From Actinospica durhamensis (GTDB lineage: Bacteria; Actinomycetota; Actinomycetes; Streptomycetales; Catenulisporaceae): DNA of 56,474 nucleotides. This document shows, in pieces, positions 53,985-56,474 of this stretch. The notes beneath the pieces are model-generated. The model searched no databases. It was not told the DNA's origin and saw only the letters and a program-made list of their open reading frames with translations. Position 1 is the first letter of the stretch; every line of letters starts with the position of its first letter. Both the position numbers and the translations under genes were made by a program. The DNA lies in contig NZ_JAGSOG010000024.1 of assembly GCF_018139695.1 (NCBI RefSeq), positions 1 to 56,474 of the forward strand, written 5' to 3'.

Positions 53985-55288
53985 GCAGCGATTCCCTCAC
54001 CCAGCCCCGGGCCGACCACAGCCGGCCGCAGAACCCGGGCGGCGGTGCGCGCGACTACGCGCTCGACTACATACGCCGGGTACGCGGCGGCGAGATGGGC
54101 TCGATCCCGGGCATCATCGGCCTCGTCGTACTCGCGATCTTCTTCTCCATTCTCAAGGGCGGCTTCCTCGATGCGTACAACGTCGAGAACATGGTCGTCT
54201 ACGGCGCACCCACCATCGTCATGGCGATGGGCCTGATCTTCGTCCTGCTGCTCGGCGAGATCGACCTGTCCGCGGGCACCGCCGGCGGCGTGTGCGCGGT
54301 GCTCGCCGCGGTGGAGATGGTCCGCCACCAGATGAACTGGGTGCTCGCGGTCCTGCTCGCCGCCCTGCTGGGCGCGATCATCGGCATGATCATCGGCTGG
54401 CTGCGGGCGAGGGTCGGCATCCCCTCCTTCGTCATCACCCTGGCCGCGTTCCTCTCCTTCCAGGGCGTGACCATCATCATGGTCGGCAACAGCGGCTCGA
54501 TCCTGCTGCCGGACAGCCAGAAGACGCTGCTCGCCCTGACCAGCGCGAGCACCAACGACTACATGCCGATCTGGGCCGGCTGGGCCATGCTCGCGATCGT
54601 CGTGGTCGGATACGCCGCGGTCAAGCTGCGCGGCGTGAGCAAGCGCATGGCCGAGAACCTCGCGGTCGAGCCGTACTCGATCGCGATGGCCAAGGTGGCC
54701 GCGCTGGCGGTGCTGGGCGCCGGGTTCATCTACTACATGGGCTACAACCGCATCGTCGGCGTCGCCCGCAGCAGCTTCTACGGCACCCTGACGTCCGAGG
54801 GCGTGCCGTGGATCGTCCCGGTCGTCCTGGTCCTGCTGTTCGGCGGCACCTACCTGCTCAACCGCACCCGTTACGGCCGGCACGTGTTCGCCGTCGGCGG
54901 CAACGAGGAGGCGGCCCGCCGCGCCGGTATCCGGGTGAACGCGATCCGCACCTCCGTGTTCGTCATCTGCTCGTTCATGGCGGCCCTGTCCGGCCTGATC
55001 TCGCTGTCCGTCTCGGCCGGTGTGGCCAACAACGCGGGCGGCGGCAACACCCTGCTGCTCGCCGTGGGCGCGGCCGTCATCGGCGGCACCTCGCTGTTCG
55101 GCGGACGCGGCCGGATCATCGACGCGGTGGTCGGCGGCCTGGTCGTGGAGATCATCTCCTGGGGCATGGGCGACCTGATCACCGGCACCAACGCCCCCGG
55201 CTGGCAGGAGGTCGTCACCGGCCTCGTGCTGCTGCTCGCGGCCGGCTTCGACGCCATCTCCCGCAAGGCGGGCTCGACCCAGGGCTGA
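53981..55288 (+). CDS. Sugar ABC transporter permease (XylH/FrcC type)
   Basis: 435 residues with about ten hydrophobic helices of the BPD_transp_2 family. Characteristic segments are GLIFVLLLGEIDLSAGT near residue 85, IPSFVITLAAF, the ATPase-contact loop NEEAARRAGIRV, and LLAVGAAVIGGTSLFGGRG. It forms the membrane channel for the sugar bound by the XylF-like lipoprotein and is driven by the preceding ATPase. The first 40 residues are a hydrophilic cytoplasmic tail. ATG overlaps the ATPase stop by 4 nt. Confidence 0.92.
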   Translation: MSSDSLTQPRADHSRPQNPGGGARDYALDYIRRVRGGEMGSIPGIIGLVVLAIFFSILKGGFLDAYNVENMVVYGAPTIVMAMGLIFVLLLGEIDLSAGTAGGVCAVLAAVEMVRHQMNWVLAVLLAALLGAIIGMIIGWLRARVGIPSFVITLAAFLSFQGVTIIMVGNSGSILLPDSQKTLLALTSASTNDYMPIWAGWAMLAIVVVGYAAVKLRGVSKRMAENLAVEPYSIAMAKVAALAVLGAGFIYYMGYNRIVGVARSSFYGTLTSEGVPWIVPVVLVLLFGGTYLLNRTRYGRHVFAVGGNEEAARRAGIRVNAIRTSVFVICSFMAALSGLISLSVSAGVANNAGGGNTLLLAVGAAVIGGTSLFGGRGRIIDAVVGGLVVEIISWGMGDLITGTNAPGWQEVVTGLVLLLAAGFDAISRKAGSTQG

Positions 55289-55353
55289 GTGGGTACCGCG
55301 CCAGGGCGGACGGATCGAACGCGTCGACCTCGACAGGAACGGATACAGGCACG

Positions 55354-56474
55354 ATGACCGCAGCCGGAACGGCGGGGTCGACGCAGGACGAGGTGCGCCG
55401 GCACAACGTCTCGACCCTGCTGCGCTACGTCCACGTGCACGGGCCCACCTCCCGGGCCGAGCTGACCACCGTGATGCAGCTCAACCGCTCCACCATCGGA
55501 GCCCTCACGGCGGATCTGACCCAGGTCGGCCTGGTCCGGGAGCAGGTCCCGGCCAGGTCGGCCGGCTCGGGAGCGGGTCGGCCGTCGCTGGTGGTGTGTC
55601 CGCGCCCGGAGCGGGTGTACGTGTTCGCCTACGACATCGGCGTGGACTACCTGATCGCGGCGAGGGTCGGCCTGGGCGGATCGATCCTCGACCGCAGGGA
55701 ACTGCATCGCCTGCGCGGTGACTACGCCCTGGAGGACGTGACCGCGCACCTGGCCAGGTTCACCGCGGAGATGCTGGGCCGGGCCGAGCCCGGCTCAGTG
55801 TGTGTCGGGGTGGGTGTGGCCATCGCGGCGCTGGTGCGCGAGAACGACGGCCAGGTCCGCTACGCCCCCAACCTCGGCTGGGTGGACGAGCCCCTGGGCA
55901 CCATGCTCGCCGACATGCTCGGCGCCCACGGCGTCCGCGCCAAGATCGCCGTGGCGAACGACGCGGACCTCGGCGCCCTGGCCGAAACCGTCCGCGGAGC
56001 CGCCTCAGGCTCCGACGACGCCGTCTACCTCACCGGCGAAGTGGGCGTGGGCGCCGGCATCATCGTCGGCGGCAAACCCCTGCGCGGCGCCGGCGGCTAC
56101 GGCGGCGAAATCGGCCACACCGTGGTCAATCCAGCAGGCAGGCTGTGCCGGTGCGGGGCAAGGGGCTGCTGGGAAACCGAGATCGGCGAGAAGGCCATCC
56201 TCGACGCCGCAGGCCACCCCGACGGCCCCAGGTCCACAGTATCCGCCGTGGTCGCAGCGGCAGCCGGAGGCGACCCCAGAGCCCTCGCCGCCATGCGCCA
56301 CGTAGGGGAGTGGCTCGGCATCGGCGTGGGCAACGTCGTGAACATCTTCAACCCCGAAGTAGTCATCTTCGGCGGCCTGCTCCGCGACGTCTTCCCCGCC
56401 GTCGAGCAGCAACTGCGCACCACCCTGGCCACCACCGGCTTAGCCGCCCCCCGCGAACAAGTCCGCCTCGTCAC
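55354..56474 (+). CDS. ROK-family transcriptional regulator (3' end cut by window)
   Basis: At least 373 residues; the frame runs off the window edge. The N-terminal winged helix (VRRHNVSTLLRYVHVHGPTS, then LTTVMQLNRSTIGALTADL) marks a ROK repressor of the XylR/NagC kind. The rest is the ROK/sugar-kinase fold with NDADLGALAE, GEVGVGAGIIVGG, GGEIGHTV and the zinc motif CRCGARGCWE. It lies 65 nt after the transporter permease, on the same strand, and probably represses the operon in the absence of its sugar. Candidate operators lie before the binding-protein gene. Confidence 0.9.
   Translation, partial: MTAAGTAGSTQDEVRRHNVSTLLRYVHVHGPTSRAELTTVMQLNRSTIGALTADLTQVGLVREQVPARSAGSGAGRPSLVVCPRPERVYVFAYDIGVDYLIAARVGLGGSILDRRELHRLRGDYALEDVTAHLARFTAEMLGRAEPGSVCVGVGVAIAALVRENDGQVRYAPNLGWVDEPLGTMLADMLGAHGVRAKIAVANDADLGALAETVRGAASGSDDAVYLTGEVGVGAGIIVGGKPLRGAGGYGGEIGHTVVNPAGRLCRCGARGCWETEIGEKAILDAAGHPDGPRSTVSAVVAAAAGGDPRALAAMRHVGEWLGIGVGNVVNIFNPEVVIFGGLLRDVFPAVEQQLRTTLATTGLAAPREQVRLV

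Overview
The window is high-GC actinobacterial chromosome: very high GC, dense genes, many GTG/TTG starts, WhiB7, mycoredoxin, SepH and AdnA/AdnB all present. SepH and the gene content point to a Streptomyces-like sporulating actinomycete. Catenulisporales is possible but cannot be settled from sequence reading alone. No mobile element, CRISPR array, rRNA or tRNA was seen.

Region 1 (about 1-31,300) is an expanded version of a conserved actinobacterial block. It matches, from memory, the Mycobacterium tuberculosis Rv3206c-Rv3196 neighbourhood: moeZ, an alkyltransferase-like protein, the AdnA/AdnB helicase-nuclease pair, NudC, UvrD2, mycoredoxin, WhiB7, an ABC1 kinase and a ThiF-like protein. 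Lineage-specific genes are inserted: a secreted orphan, a membrane protein with a degenerate kinase-like middle, an AlaA-like aminotransferase, an M20 dipeptidase, a MsiK-like ATPase, an MFS transporter, and four tandem paralogues of an unknown membrane-anchored protein. whiB7 has a long leader with a WhiB7-type promoter, an upstream ORF and an attenuator-like hairpin.

Region 2 (about 30,380-36,550) holds a cluster of DnaA-box-like 9-mers, a YgjP-like metallopeptidase whose 3' end is tandemly triplicated, and the most interesting unit. This is a minus-strand operon of a cytoplasmic subtilisin-like protease, an ECF-type sigma factor, a small unknown protein and a TPR-CHAT (caspase-like) protease. 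I read it as a candidate proteolytic/transcriptional signalling system.

Region 3 (about 36,900-51,500) contains an iron-box-controlled EfeUO fusion plus EfeB peroxidase, a secreted phosphatase behind a PHO-box-like repeat, SepH, a TRIC channel, an LCIB-type carbonic anhydrase divergent from aconitase, and a DUF1800-DUF1501 pair behind a second iron-box-like palindrome. The aconitase operator candidate shares an exact 15-mer with the long inverted repeat in front of the MFS gene in region 1.

Region 4 (51,900-end) is a XylF/XylG/XylH-type sugar ABC operon followed by a ROK regulator cut by the window edge.
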